NCBI RefSeq assembly: GCF_035325945.1
Contig: NZ_DAOKYX010000001.1
Coordinates: 1 to 64,000 of the forward strand
Origin: Parvibaculum sp035325945
Lineage (GTDB): Bacteria; Pseudomonadota; Alphaproteobacteria; Parvibaculales; Parvibaculaceae
DNA: 64,000 nucleotides
Direction: 5' to 3'
Under the pieces are notes generated by a model. The model did no database searches, was not told the origin of the DNA, and saw only the letters and a program-made list of their open reading frames with translations. Shown here one piece after another: positions 17,932 through 27,052 of the stretch. Both the position numbers and the translations under genes were made by a program. Positions within the stretch are counted from its first letter, which is position 1. Every line of letters begins with the position of its first letter.

Positions 17932-20025
17932 ATGAAACTGACACCTCCGGCGCAGGCGCCGAAAGCCGACGCCCGCCCGCAATCCGACACGCATCACGGC
18001 ATCACGCGAACGGACGATTATGCCTGGCTTCGCGATCCCGACTGGCGCGAGGTGATGCGCGCGCCCGAAAAGCTGGCGCCCGACATCCGCTCCTATATCG
18101 AGGCAGAGAACGCCTATACGGACGAGGCGCTGGCTCCGCTCGCCGCGCTGCGCGAGACGCTCTTTGCCGAGATGAAGGGACGCATCAAGGAAGAGGACAG
18201 CTCCGTTCCCGCGCCCGATGGCGCCTATGCCTATTTCACGCGCTACCGGGAAGGCGCGCAGCAGCCGGTCTTCGCGCGGAGGCAGCCGGACGGCACGGAG
18301 GAAACGCTTCTCGACTGCAACGCCGAAGCTGAGGGCGAAGCCTATTTCCGCATCGGCGATGCCGATCATTCGCCCGATCATCGCCTCCTCGCATGGTCGG
18401 CCGACCGCAAGGGTTCGGAATATTTCAGCCTGCGCCTGCGCGATCTTTCGACGGGCAAGGACCTCGCCGACGAGGTGCCCGACACATCGCCCGGCATTGC
18501 CTGGGACGCGGCGGGCAAGAGCTTTCTCTATGTGCATGTGGACGAGGAGCACCGGCCGCTCAAGGTCTTCCGCCACATCGTCGGCACGCCCGCAGCCGAA
18601 GACCAGCTCGTCTATGAGGAAAGCGATATCGGCTTTTATGTCGGCGTCGGCAAGACGCAGAGCGGGCGCTATCTCGTCATCGACACGCATGACCACCAGA
18701 CGAGCGAGCTTCGCCTCATCCCGGCCGATGCGCCCGACACGCCGCCTCGGCTCGTCAGCGCGCGGGAGCATGGTGTCGAATACGACATCGAGCATGACGA
18801 GGCACGCGGGCGCTTTCTCATTCTCACCAATGCCAATGGCGCGGAGGACTTCAAGCTCGTCGAAGCGCCCGTAGCGGCGCCGGAGCGGGCGAACTGGCGC
18901 GATGTGGTGCCGCATCGCCCCGGAACGCTCATCCTCTCGCATGTCGCCTATCGCGACCACCATGCGCGCATGGAACGGCGCGACGGGCTTCAGCGCATCG
19001 TCATCCGGCGCCTCGCCGATGGAAGCGAGCACGAGATCGCCTTCGACGAGGAAGCCTACGATCTCAATCTCGCGCCCGGCTATGAATACGACACGGCGAC
19101 GACGCGCTTTTCCTACAACTCCATGACGACGCCGTCCGAAGTCTATGACTACGACATGGAGACGCGGGCGCGCGTGCTGCGGAAGCGGCAGGAAGTGCCT
19201 TCCGGCCACAACCCCGCCGACTATGTGACGCGGCGCATCTTCGCCACGGCGGCGGATGGCGAGCGGGTGCCGATCTCGCTTCTCTACGCCCGGACGACGA
19301 AGCTCGACGGCAGCGCGCCATGCCTTCTCTACGGCTATGGCTCCTACGGCATCAGCATTCCCTCATCCTTCTCGGTCACCGCGCTCTCGCTCGTCGATCG
19401 CGGCTTCGTCTATGCGATCGCGCATATTCGCGGCGGGATGGAAAAGGGCTATCGCTGGTACACGGACGGAAAGCTGCTGAAGAAGCGCAACACCTTCGCC
19501 GACTTCATCGCCGCGGGCGAGCATCTCGCGAAGGAAGGCTTCACCGCGCGCGGCAGGATCGTCGGCCATGGCGGCAGCGCGGGCGGCATGCTCATGGGCG
19601 CGGTCGCCAATATGGCGCCCGATCTCTTCAACGGCATCATCGCGGAAGTGCCCTTCGTCGATGTGCTGGCGACGATGCTGGATGCCTCGCTGCCGCTCAC
19701 GCCGCCCGAATGGCACGAATGGGGCAACCCCATCGAGAATGAGGAAGCCTATCGCTACATGGCCTCCTACAGCCCCTATGACAATGTGCGGGCGCAAGCC
19801 TATCCGCACATTTTCGCGCTTGGCGGCCTCACCGATCCGCGCGTCACCTATTGGGAGCCCGCCAAATGGGCGGCGAAGCTCCGCGCGTTGCGCACCGATG
19901 CGCGGCTCACACTACTCCGCATCAACATGGAAGCGGGACATGGCGGCGCATCGGGCCGTTTTGAAAGGCTGAAGGAAGTCGCGCTCGTCTATGCCTTCGC
20001 GTTGGGCATTTCCGAGCGCGCCTGA
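17932..20025 (+). CDS. ptrB: oligopeptidase B (prolyl oligopeptidase family)
   Basis: A 697-residue serine peptidase cleaving short peptides after basic residues. An N-terminal beta-propeller (about 75-400) is followed by the alpha/beta hydrolase domain. The triad is Ser 549 (HGGSAGGML), Asp 635 (LTDPRVTYWEP) and His 670 (EAGHGGASGRF). The block NTFADFIAAGEHL is characteristic of oligopeptidase B. No signal peptide. It probably shares a transcript with msrB. Confidence 0.92.
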   Translation: MKLTPPAQAPKADARPQSDTHHGITRTDDYAWLRDPDWREVMRAPEKLAPDIRSYIEAENAYTDEALAPLAALRETLFAEMKGRIKEEDSSVPAPDGAYAYFTRYREGAQQPVFARRQPDGTEETLLDCNAEAEGEAYFRIGDADHSPDHRLLAWSADRKGSEYFSLRLRDLSTGKDLADEVPDTSPGIAWDAAGKSFLYVHVDEEHRPLKVFRHIVGTPAAEDQLVYEESDIGFYVGVGKTQSGRYLVIDTHDHQTSELRLIPADAPDTPPRLVSAREHGVEYDIEHDEARGRFLILTNANGAEDFKLVEAPVAAPERANWRDVVPHRPGTLILSHVAYRDHHARMERRDGLQRIVIRRLADGSEHEIAFDEEAYDLNLAPGYEYDTATTRFSYNSMTTPSEVYDYDMETRARVLRKRQEVPSGHNPADYVTRRIFATAADGERVPISLLYARTTKLDGSAPCLLYGYGSYGISIPSSFSVTALSLVDRGFVYAIAHIRGGMEKGYRWYTDGKLLKKRNTFADFIAAGEHLAKEGFTARGRIVGHGGSAGGMLMGAVANMAPDLFNGIIAEVPFVDVLATMLDASLPLTPPEWHEWGNPIENEEAYRYMASYSPYDNVRAQAYPHIFALGGLTDPRVTYWEPAKWAAKLRALRTDARLTLLRINMEAGHGGASGRFERLKEVALVYAFALGISERA

Positions 20026-20044
20026 TCGCGCCGCTCGTCCGCGC

Positions 20045-20578
20045 TCACCCCTCGAAGGGCGCGCATGTCGCCTTCTTCCGCACTTCGTCGAGCGCGGGAA
20101 AAGCCTCAGGGCTTTCCACGACGCGGCGGACGAGGACGAGCCCGTTCTCCGTCGGCGCCTCGATCACTTCGACACCGGCGGGCACGGAGGCGGGCTTCGC
20201 CGCGCCCGGCGCGACGACGATGGCATCGAGATCCCTGCCTTCGAGTTCGCGGTCGTTGCGGACGAAGTAATTGTCGGTCGCGGATGAATAGAACGCCACC
20301 GACGTGTAGGGCGCCGTCAGCGGCACATGCACGCGCACCGGCGTCTTCTGAAGGTCGAGCACACAGATCGAATATGCGAGATCGGGGCTCGGACGCACGA
20401 CCGCCCGCGCGGTTGCGTCGGAAAGCGGCGGCTCGAGCATGAGGTTCGCTTGCGCATTGCCCGCTATTTTCGTCATGGCCTTCGACATGATGAAGCGCGG
20501 CAGTTCCCAGACTGTGGCCACATGGACAGCCGCCGCAACCGCGAGGGTCGCGAGCACGAAGATCGATAGACGCTTCAT
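20045..20578 (-). CDS. DUF1254-type exported protein
   Basis: A 177-residue protein with an N-terminal membrane anchor or signal (FVLATLAVAAAVHVATVW) and a DUF1254-like body: VRPSPDLAYSICVLDL and PYTSVAFYSSATDNYFVRND. Proteins of this type are often joined to DUF1214; here the partner is the separate gene just upstream, whose stop overlaps this ATG (ATGA at 20575-20578). Function unknown. It is convergent with ptrB. Confidence 0.75.
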   Translation of the reverse strand: MKRLSIFVLATLAVAAAVHVATVWELPRFIMSKAMTKIAGNAQANLMLEPPLSDATARAVVRPSPDLAYSICVLDLQKTPVRVHVPLTAPYTSVAFYSSATDNYFVRNDRELEGRDLDAIVVAPGAAKPASVPAGVEVIEAPTENGLVLVRRVVESPEAFPALDEVRKKATCAPFEG

Positions 20579-21150
20579 TTGCAGCTCTCCTTCACGATGC
20601 GCGGCAGCTCGGCGGCGGCGGGATTGGCGTAGACGGAGGCTTCCGGATTGTAGAAGCGCGCGGTGAGATCGAATTTCTCGCCCGCCTTCACGGGGAGCCA
20701 GTTGCCCTCCTGCTTCTCCGGCGAAACGCGGATGATGTAGCTTCCGTCCGCTTCGCGCTTCACCGTCGTCTGTGCATAGGAATAGATGTTCGCCTCATTG
20801 GGAATGAGGAAACTGTCCGGCCCATAGGCGGTGATGCTCCACCAGCGCGTGGCGAGATCCTTGCCCTCGACGCGGTAGGTGCAGCTCCCCGAAAGCTCGC
20901 CACCGTCGCTGTCGTGCAGCGCGGTGTAGTACATCGTCTCCTTCTTATCGAGCGCGAGGAGGCCGAAGAGCGCGACGCGGGCGCGCGTGTACATATCGGC
21001 CTCGGCGCTGCCGAAGCTCGTGCCCGTGCCCCAGGGCCCGACAGCGACGTTTCCGCTGAGCGCGCCATTTTTCAGTGTGTAGAAGGCGGAGCCGACGCCG
21101 AGCACGAGGCCCAGAGCCAGAACGCCGCCCCAGAAGGCGATGGCTTTCAT
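20575..21150 (-). CDS. DUF1214-type exported protein
   Basis: A 191-residue protein beginning with a hydrophobic segment (AFWGGVLALGLVLGVGSAFY) and containing the DUF1214 core: GKDLATRWWSITAYGPDSFLIPNEANIYSY and a C-terminal FDLTARFYNPEASVY. The ATG at 21150 has GGGGAG 11 bases upstream; ATG 21159 is also in frame. It forms a two-gene operon with the DUF1254 gene and may be controlled by the divergent IclR regulator. Periplasmic or inner-membrane; function unknown. Confidence 0.78.
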   Translation of the reverse strand: MKAIAFWGGVLALGLVLGVGSAFYTLKNGALSGNVAVGPWGTGTSFGSAEADMYTRARVALFGLLALDKKETMYYTALHDSDGGELSGSCTYRVEGKDLATRWWSITAYGPDSFLIPNEANIYSYAQTTVKREADGSYIIRVSPEKQEGNWLPVKAGEKFDLTARFYNPEASVYANPAAAELPRIVKESCK

Positions 21151-21281
21151 GTTCAACATTCTCCCCGGACGCGGCCGGATAGCGATCAACCTGCCGTATT
21201 TCCATGCCGTACATCCGGCAGAATCGGCACCTGCCGCAAACCTAGCGCCACCTGCCGCAGAGGCAGATCGAAACTTTAGGA

Positions 21282-21300
21282 AATTCCGCGATACGGAATT
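21282..21300. promoter_or_regulatory. IclR operator-like dyad
   Basis: AATTCCG-N5-CGGAATT, a perfect 7-base inverted repeat, lies between the DUF1254/1214 operon and the divergent IclR gene. It resembles dimer sites of IclR regulators (GGAA/TTCC cores). Probable autoregulatory and operon operator; inference from position and symmetry. Confidence 0.5.
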
Positions 21301-21332
21301 AGACTTCCGCTGACACCGGGAGGAAAGACAGA

Positions 21333-22118
21333 ATGAATAACAGCGCGACGGACAAGGCGCCCATCGAACCCGTGATCCGGGCGCTGCGGCTTCTCGAAGC
21401 GCTGAACGGGGAAACGGTGATGCCGCTCGGCAGGCTCCATGAAGAAACGGGCCTGCCGAAGCCGACGCTCGTGCGTCTGCTCGATACGCTGATCGCGGCC
21501 GGCTATGTGCGCCGTGTGTCGCGGCGGGCGGGCTACAGCCTCGCCGAGCGCGTGCTGCGCCTTTCGGGCGGTTTCCGCCACACCGACAGGGTGGTGGAGG
21601 CGGCGCGCCCCTTCCTCTATGCGCTCACCGCGAGGCACAAATGGCCGGTCGCACTCGCCACGTTCGATGGCGACGCCATGATCGTGCGCGCGGGCACGCG
21701 GCATGCGAGCCCCTTCAGCACCGATCCCGACTATCTCGACACGAGGCTTCCCATGCTCGTCTCGGCGCTGGGGCGGGCCTATCTCGCCTTCTGCCCCGAC
21801 GAGGAGCGGGAGACGATCCTCGCCATGCTGCGCGCCTCCCCTGCCCGCGCCGACCGGACGGCGCGGGACGAGCGCGCGGTCATGCGCCTCCTTGCAACCA
21901 TCCGTGCGCGCGGCTTCGCATCGACGGCGCCACTGCGCGGCGATCCCGCCACGGGGCTCGCGGTTCCCGTCATGCAGGGGCCGAATGTCGTCGCCTGCAT
22001 GACCATGCGCTATTTCGGCTCCGCCATGAGCGAGGAGGAAGCGGCACGGCGCTACCTCGGCTCGATGCGCGACGCGGCGGCCGCCATCGCCTCGACGCTC
22101 GACGAAAAACCCGCCTAG
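21333..22118 (+). CDS. IclR-family transcriptional regulator
   Basis: A 261-residue regulator. Residues about 8-75 form the winged helix (ALRLLEALNGETVMPLGRLH, ETGLPKPTLVRLLDTLIAAGYV). The rest is the IclR effector domain with ALGRAYLAF and FASTAPLRGDPATGLAVPV. Its gene is divergent from the DUF1214/DUF1254 operon across a perfect palindrome, and its last 4 bases overlap the convergent glycosidase gene. The effector may be an aromatic or carboxylic acid, as in the family. Confidence 0.88.
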   Translation: MNNSATDKAPIEPVIRALRLLEALNGETVMPLGRLHEETGLPKPTLVRLLDTLIAAGYVRRVSRRAGYSLAERVLRLSGGFRHTDRVVEAARPFLYALTARHKWPVALATFDGDAMIVRAGTRHASPFSTDPDYLDTRLPMLVSALGRAYLAFCPDEERETILAMLRASPARADRTARDERAVMRLLATIRARGFASTAPLRGDPATGLAVPVMQGPNVVACMTMRYFGSAMSEEEAARRYLGSMRDAAAAIASTLDEKPA

Positions 22119-24082
22119 AGCCGCGTGATCGTGATCCCGACCTTGCCCGGCACGTCGGCATGGACAAGCACGGACTGGTTCTCATCCCGGCGCGTGACGT
22201 CGCCGCCTTCGACCTCGATCGCAAAACCGTTCGGATATTGCAGCTTCGGCACGAAGATTTCCGTCTCGCCCTCGCCCGTCGCCTCATAGACGAAGCGGAA
22301 GGCGCCTGTCTCGCGCTTGAACTTCATCTTGAGCGGGCGGCCGGCAATGGCGCGGGCATAGGGGCGCACGAAGCCTTCGAGCGCGCGGCCGCCGCTGTTG
22401 ATGTCGTTCGAGTTGCCGCGCTGGTCGACCGAGTAGATGGAGAGATCCTCCTGGTTCCAGCCATCGCCGACCGCCTGATCGTTGCGGTTCGACGCCGTGT
22501 AGTTCCACTGCGTCGAGGAGATGAGCAGCGTGTCGAGCGCGTTGTACATGAGATCGAGCGCGATGACATGGCGCTCCCAGGGCTTCGGGCCATGATCGCC
22601 GGCAGCCCACGCCTTGTAGGCTGCGGCGTGATCGAGATCGAAGGGGATGCCGAATTCGCCGATGAGCGTCGGCGCGCCGGTGCCGTCATTGAGCGTCTTC
22701 GCCGTTTCCTTGATGAAGCCGAGCTGGCGCGTATAGGCGCCCTCGATCGCTTCAGCACCCTCGAGCGTGCGGCCCGAATAGGGGTTCACCCAGACCGGAA
22801 AATTGAACTCCTTCGTCGAGAGGGTGACGACGTCGTACCAGTGGCTCGCATTGACGGTGCCGCGCGGCGCGTCCGCCGGAAAGCCGTGGCCGACACGCGC
22901 CGCGTCGAGTTCCGCAAAGAGCAGCCAGTCGGGATCGATGGCGCGGATGCGCTCGGCGACGCGGTGGAAGAAGGGCGACATGAAATCATGCTCCATATCG
23001 ACCTTGCGCCCGTTCCGCATGACGAAGAATTCCTCGTCCACGGCCTCGATGCTGTCGCCCGAGAGCCTGTAGGCGCCCGCGCGCTCGAAGGGGCACTCAC
23101 TGCCATCGAGCCAGATCGGCACGCGCCCTCCATTCACCCGCACATCGCCCGCGGGCACGACCTTCCCCTGCTGCCTGTCGACCTTGAGATCGGGAATGTC
23201 GCGCGTAAGGCCGCGCGCGACGGCGAGCCCGTCGAGCGCCGACCAGGCAAGGCCGGGGCGCGGCGGAAAGCGGTTGAACTCGCTCGGCGCGACATGGCGG
23301 TAGCTCAGGCGCTGTTCGACATAGCCCGAGCCCGGCTCGTTGAGGGAGTCGAAGCCCATGACATTGCTCATCCCCTTCAGGCGATGGGCCACGGCCTCCA
23401 TGGCGCCGAGATAGTGCTCCTGGAGGAAGTCCTGCACGTTCCGCCCCTCGACCATGAAGTCGGGGCAGAAGGTCCGGCCGGCGAAGAAGAAGGTCCACAT
23501 CAGCGCGTTGGCCGGGTAGCGGTAGTTCTGCGACCAGGTCATGGTCGGATAGCGCTCTTCCTGCCTGCCGCCCCGTGCGAAATCATATTTGTACTGCATC
23601 ACATGGGCGGCGCCCGCCGCATGGAACTTCGTGAAGTCGAGGCCCACCGCCTCGAAAAGCCAGCCCGGCGCGCCGTCGCCGCCCGTCATCCGGCTCCAGA
23701 CGTCCTGATGGAAATCGACGAAGACGAACATTCCATGGTCGTCGGCCATTCGGCAGAGCGTAGCGAAATAATCGAGATAGGCCTCGTCATATTGTACGGG
23801 CCCGGCATGTTCCACGGCTTCCCAGGTGGTGAGCAGGCGCAGGCAGTTGAAGCCCCAGGCTTTCAGCCGGGCGAAGTGCTCCGCCGCCTCGTCGAGCGGA
23901 AACGGGCGGCCGATGAAGGAAACCGTGCGGTGGTCGGAGAAGTCCGTGGGGAGATTGGTGTGGCCGTTCGGCGTGAAAGGCACCTTGCAGTCGCCGCCCA
24001 GATTGACCCCGCGCAGGATATGCGTCCGGCGATCCTCGCCTACGAACCATTCCCCGTCGATCTGCAATCTCGGCAACGTCAT
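22115..24082 (-). CDS. GH5 glycoside hydrolase, glucosylceramidase-like (GH5_12 type)
   Basis: A 655-residue glycosidase. The N-terminal RGVNLGGDCKVPF and LKAWGFNCLRLLTTWEAVEHAGP are GH5 barrel strands. The acid/base is Glu 249 (DSLNEPGSG) and the nucleophile Glu 476 (LIGEFGIPFD). A C-terminal beta domain follows. The insertions and the WNYTASNRNDQAVGDGWNQED block resemble eukaryotic glucosyl-lipid or steryl-glucosidases more than cellulases. No signal peptide, so it probably acts inside the cell. It is a lone gene here. Substrate assignment is inference. Confidence 0.8.
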   Translation of the reverse strand: MTLPRLQIDGEWFVGEDRRTHILRGVNLGGDCKVPFTPNGHTNLPTDFSDHRTVSFIGRPFPLDEAAEHFARLKAWGFNCLRLLTTWEAVEHAGPVQYDEAYLDYFATLCRMADDHGMFVFVDFHQDVWSRMTGGDGAPGWLFEAVGLDFTKFHAAGAAHVMQYKYDFARGGRQEERYPTMTWSQNYRYPANALMWTFFFAGRTFCPDFMVEGRNVQDFLQEHYLGAMEAVAHRLKGMSNVMGFDSLNEPGSGYVEQRLSYRHVAPSEFNRFPPRPGLAWSALDGLAVARGLTRDIPDLKVDRQQGKVVPAGDVRVNGGRVPIWLDGSECPFERAGAYRLSGDSIEAVDEEFFVMRNGRKVDMEHDFMSPFFHRVAERIRAIDPDWLLFAELDAARVGHGFPADAPRGTVNASHWYDVVTLSTKEFNFPVWVNPYSGRTLEGAEAIEGAYTRQLGFIKETAKTLNDGTGAPTLIGEFGIPFDLDHAAAYKAWAAGDHGPKPWERHVIALDLMYNALDTLLISSTQWNYTASNRNDQAVGDGWNQEDLSIYSVDQRGNSNDINSGGRALEGFVRPYARAIAGRPLKMKFKRETGAFRFVYEATGEGETEIFVPKLQYPNGFAIEVEGGDVTRRDENQSVLVHADVPGKVGITITRL

Positions 24083-24296
24083 GTGATCCCTCCCCGGTTA
24101 TCTCCGTTCAGGATAACCTCATGGGCCGTCAGCACAACGGGCGGCCGCGATGCCTGTCGGCCATGCCCGGGGCGAAACTTATCCACAGGCGCGGCGGTGC
24201 GTCGATTCGGCCACCAACGGCAAAAATGTGCCGCAACGGTTCGACCTGGCGGGACGGCTGCACTAGACTGCGCCCCTCACCAATTTACGAGAGCGT

Positions 24297-25340
24297 ATGA
24301 GCAGTCTTCCGCCGCTTCCGGCGCAGCCTTCGGGCACACCCTGGCCCACGGACGAATGGCCCATCGGCGATCTCCACGCGAGCGCCGACCAGGCGAAACT
24401 CGCCCGGCTCGTCGATCACGCCTTTGCCGCCACGCCCCCTGAGGATCTCGGCGAAACGCAGGCGCTCGTCGTTATCCAGCACGGAAGGCTCGTTCTGGAG
24501 CGCTACGGGGCCGGATACGGGCCCGATGTCACCTGCCATTCCTGGTCGATGGCCAAGAGCATCACGCAGGCGCTGGTGGGCTTTCTCGTCGACGAGGGTA
24601 AACTCGACATCATGCAACCTGCGGATGTGCGGGAATGGCGCGAACGGGCCGGCGATCCGCGCCGTGCCATCACGCTCGACCTTTTGCTGCGCATGTCGAG
24701 CGGCCTTGCCTTTGTCGAGGATTATGCGCCGGACCACCCCTCGGACGTGATCGAGATGCTCTGGGGCAAGGGCAAGGACGATGTGGCCCATTTCGCCTCT
24801 TCCTTCCCGCTCGCTCATGCGCCGGGGAGCTTTTTTTCCTATTCCAGCGGGACGACGAACATAGTCAGCCGCTGCGCCTCGCAGGCTGCCGACGCTTTCG
24901 GGCCGGATTTCGAGGCTTTCATGCGCCGGCGGCTCCTCGACCCCCTCGGAATGAGGTCCGCGAGGCCCAAATTCGACAAGGCGGGCACTTTTATCGGCTC
25001 TTCCTTCTGTTTTGCGACCCCCCGGGACTTCGCCCGCTTCGGCCTTCTCTACCTCAGAGGCGGGGTTTGGGAGGGAAAAAGGTTGCTTCCCGGCCGCTGG
25101 ATCGACTATGCACGAACGCCCACCTGGCAGCAGCCGACTGAGGATGGGCCCTACGGTGCGCATTGGTGGCTCGGCCTGGCGGGTCCGGGTTCCTTCTCCG
25201 CGCAAGGCTACGACGGGCAATACATCGTCCTCGTGCCGCAACTCGACATGGTCCTCGTGCGTAACGGCAAGACACCCGCCGCGATGAAGAACAATGTCAA
25301 ACGCTGGCTTGCCGACATCGCTGATTGTTTCCGAAACTGA
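24297..25340 (+). CDS. serine hydrolase, class C beta-lactamase fold
   Basis: A 347-residue penicillin-binding-like hydrolase. The SxxK motif is Ser 84-M-A-Lys 87 in CHSWSMAKSIT, followed by YSSGTTN in the YxN position and a C-terminal GYDGQYI. No signal peptide is visible, which argues for a cytoplasmic esterase-type enzyme rather than a secreted beta-lactamase. It lies 14 bases before the glutamate dehydrogenase gene. Substrate unknown. Confidence 0.8.
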   Translation: MSSLPPLPAQPSGTPWPTDEWPIGDLHASADQAKLARLVDHAFAATPPEDLGETQALVVIQHGRLVLERYGAGYGPDVTCHSWSMAKSITQALVGFLVDEGKLDIMQPADVREWRERAGDPRRAITLDLLLRMSSGLAFVEDYAPDHPSDVIEMLWGKGKDDVAHFASSFPLAHAPGSFFSYSSGTTNIVSRCASQAADAFGPDFEAFMRRRLLDPLGMRSARPKFDKAGTFIGSSFCFATPRDFARFGLLYLRGGVWEGKRLLPGRWIDYARTPTWQQPTEDGPYGAHWWLGLAGPGSFSAQGYDGQYIVLVPQLDMVLVRNGKTPAAMKNNVKRWLADIADCFRN

Positions 25341-25354
25341 ACAAGTGAAATTGA

Positions 25355-26647
25355 ATGATGGCAGAGAGTGAGTTTGAACGCGCATTGCAACGGCTGGACG
25401 AAGCGGCGCGCCATGTGGAAATTTCTCCCGATACGATGGAGCGGCTCCGACTGCCGCGCGAGCTGTTGCAGGCTCGCCTCACCATCCGCATGGATGACGG
25501 CTCGCTGAAATCGTTCGAAGCCTGGCGCTGCCGCTACGACGATTCCTGCGGCCCGACCAAGGGCGGCATTCGCTTTCATCATCTCTCCACGGCCGACGAG
25601 GTCGAGGCGCTGGCCTTCTGGATGACCGTCAAATGCGCCGTGGCCGGACTTCCCTATGGCGGCGGCAAGGGCGCCGTCCGGGTCGATCCGCGCGATCTTT
25701 CGGTGACGGAACTCGAGCGCCTGTCTCGCGCCTATATCCGCGCCTTCGCCCGCTTCATCGGGCCGGACCGCGACATTCCGGCGCCGGACGTGGCGACGAA
25801 TGCCACGATCATGGGCTGGATGGCCGATGAATATAACCAGATCGTCGGCCAGGTCGTGCCCGGCGTCATCACTGGCAAGCCGCTCGCGCTGGGCGGCTCG
25901 CTCGGCCGCGACGACGCGACGGCCCGCGGCGGCTTCAACCTTCTGGAGCATCTTTGCGGCCGTCTCGACCTCGACAACGGTCCGCGCCGCGCGGTGATCC
26001 AGGGCTTCGGCAATGCCGGCGCGCACATGGCGCGGCTTCTCGTCGACAGCGGCTGGACCATCGTCGCCGCCAGCGATTCGGGCGGCGCGATCTTCAATCC
26101 GCAGGGCCTCGATGTCGCGGCGCTGGAGAAGCTCAAGGCGTCCGGCATGTCGGTCCGCAACGGCGCGACCGGCGCGACGCGCCAGATCGACCCCGACGAG
26201 ATGCTGAGCGTCGATTGCGAGCTGCTGGTGCCCGCAGCCTTCCAGGACCTCATCCATGAGGGCAATGCCGAACGCATCCGCGCCAAGGTCGTTCTCGAAC
26301 TCGCCAACGGCCCGGTCACGCCGGAAGCCGACGCGCTTCTGCACAAGGCGGGCGTCACCGTCATTCCGGACATTCTCGCCAATTCCGGCGGCGTCACCGT
26401 TTCCTATTTCGAGTGGGTGCAGAACCGCCAGGGCGAACGCTGGACGCTGGAGCGCGTGCACCGCGAACTCGAAAACCGGATGAACGCCCAGGGCGACATC
26501 GTCTGGAAGGTGGCGGAGACGCGCAAGGTGCCGCTCCGCACGGCCGCCTATATCGTCGGCCTCGGCCGCCTGACCTCCGCCATCGAAGCGACGACGGCGG
26601 TGATCTCGCCGGTCGCCGAGACGGCGGGCCGCCGGGCTGCCGTCTGA
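25355..26647 (+). CDS. Glu/Leu/Phe/Val dehydrogenase (glutamate dehydrogenase)
   Basis: A 430-residue enzyme interconverting glutamate and 2-oxoglutarate with NAD(P). The substrate Lys 69 lies in GPTKGGIRFH and the catalytic Lys 105 in LPYGGGKGAV; the dinucleotide fold follows with VIQGFGNAGAHMARLL. Length is normal for hexameric GDH. Two in-frame ATGs lie at 25355 and 25358. It probably shares a transcript with the serine hydrolase upstream and the small gene downstream. Symbol left blank because leucine or phenylalanine dehydrogenase cannot be fully excluded. Confidence 0.88.
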   Translation: MMAESEFERALQRLDEAARHVEISPDTMERLRLPRELLQARLTIRMDDGSLKSFEAWRCRYDDSCGPTKGGIRFHHLSTADEVEALAFWMTVKCAVAGLPYGGGKGAVRVDPRDLSVTELERLSRAYIRAFARFIGPDRDIPAPDVATNATIMGWMADEYNQIVGQVVPGVITGKPLALGGSLGRDDATARGGFNLLEHLCGRLDLDNGPRRAVIQGFGNAGAHMARLLVDSGWTIVAASDSGGAIFNPQGLDVAALEKLKASGMSVRNGATGATRQIDPDEMLSVDCELLVPAAFQDLIHEGNAERIRAKVVLELANGPVTPEADALLHKAGVTVIPDILANSGGVTVSYFEWVQNRQGERWTLERVHRELENRMNAQGDIVWKVAETRKVPLRTAAYIVGLGRLTSAIEATTAVISPVAETAGRRAAV

Positions 26648-26673
26648 ATGGCTTCGGCCGGGGAGATGTGAGG

Positions 26674-26961
26674 TTGGACAACGTCCTCCCCTTCCCGGCC
26701 GATCTCGTGACCGGACACGACCGCCGCAGGCTCATGGCCGCGGCGGACGGCTCTCCCCTCGATCTCGAATTTCGCCATGACGCGGCGCATGGGTTCAGCG
26801 TGCTTGTGCTGCGTTGCGGGCAGTTCGATCCTTGCTACCGGCTGAAAAAGACTGGCGAGGGCTGGGAAGCGATCGACCTTGCCCCCGACGCGGGCGAGGC
26901 AGTTGCCTTCGAGGCAAGGCGGCCGGACGATCTCTTCCGCCTCATCGCCCTGAGCCGATAG
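26674..26961 (+). CDS. small conserved-looking protein, unknown
   Basis: A 95-residue protein without signal or membrane segment, 26 bases after the dehydrogenase stop. Its sequence (DNVLPFPADLVTGHDRRRLM ... FDPCYRLKKTGEGWEAIDLA) has good coding character. GGGGAG is 8 bases before TTG 26674 and only 2 before GTG 26668, so I prefer the TTG; no in-frame ATG exists. Function unknown. Confidence 0.55.
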   Translation: MDNVLPFPADLVTGHDRRRLMAAADGSPLDLEFRHDAAHGFSVLVLRCGQFDPCYRLKKTGEGWEAIDLAPDAGEAVAFEARRPDDLFRLIALSR

Positions 26962-27052
26962 CGCGGCCTCCTTCCGGGGCCGGCAATTCCCGCAGGCGGT
27001 TTTTCCAAATCCGCCCTATGCTTTCTCCACCATATGCGGAGGAGGAATGCCG

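Noticed and set aside
21641..24442. A 933-codon plus-strand open frame
   Set aside because: It is antisense to the GH5 gene and IclR end, Arg-rich and without family character: a high-GC shadow.
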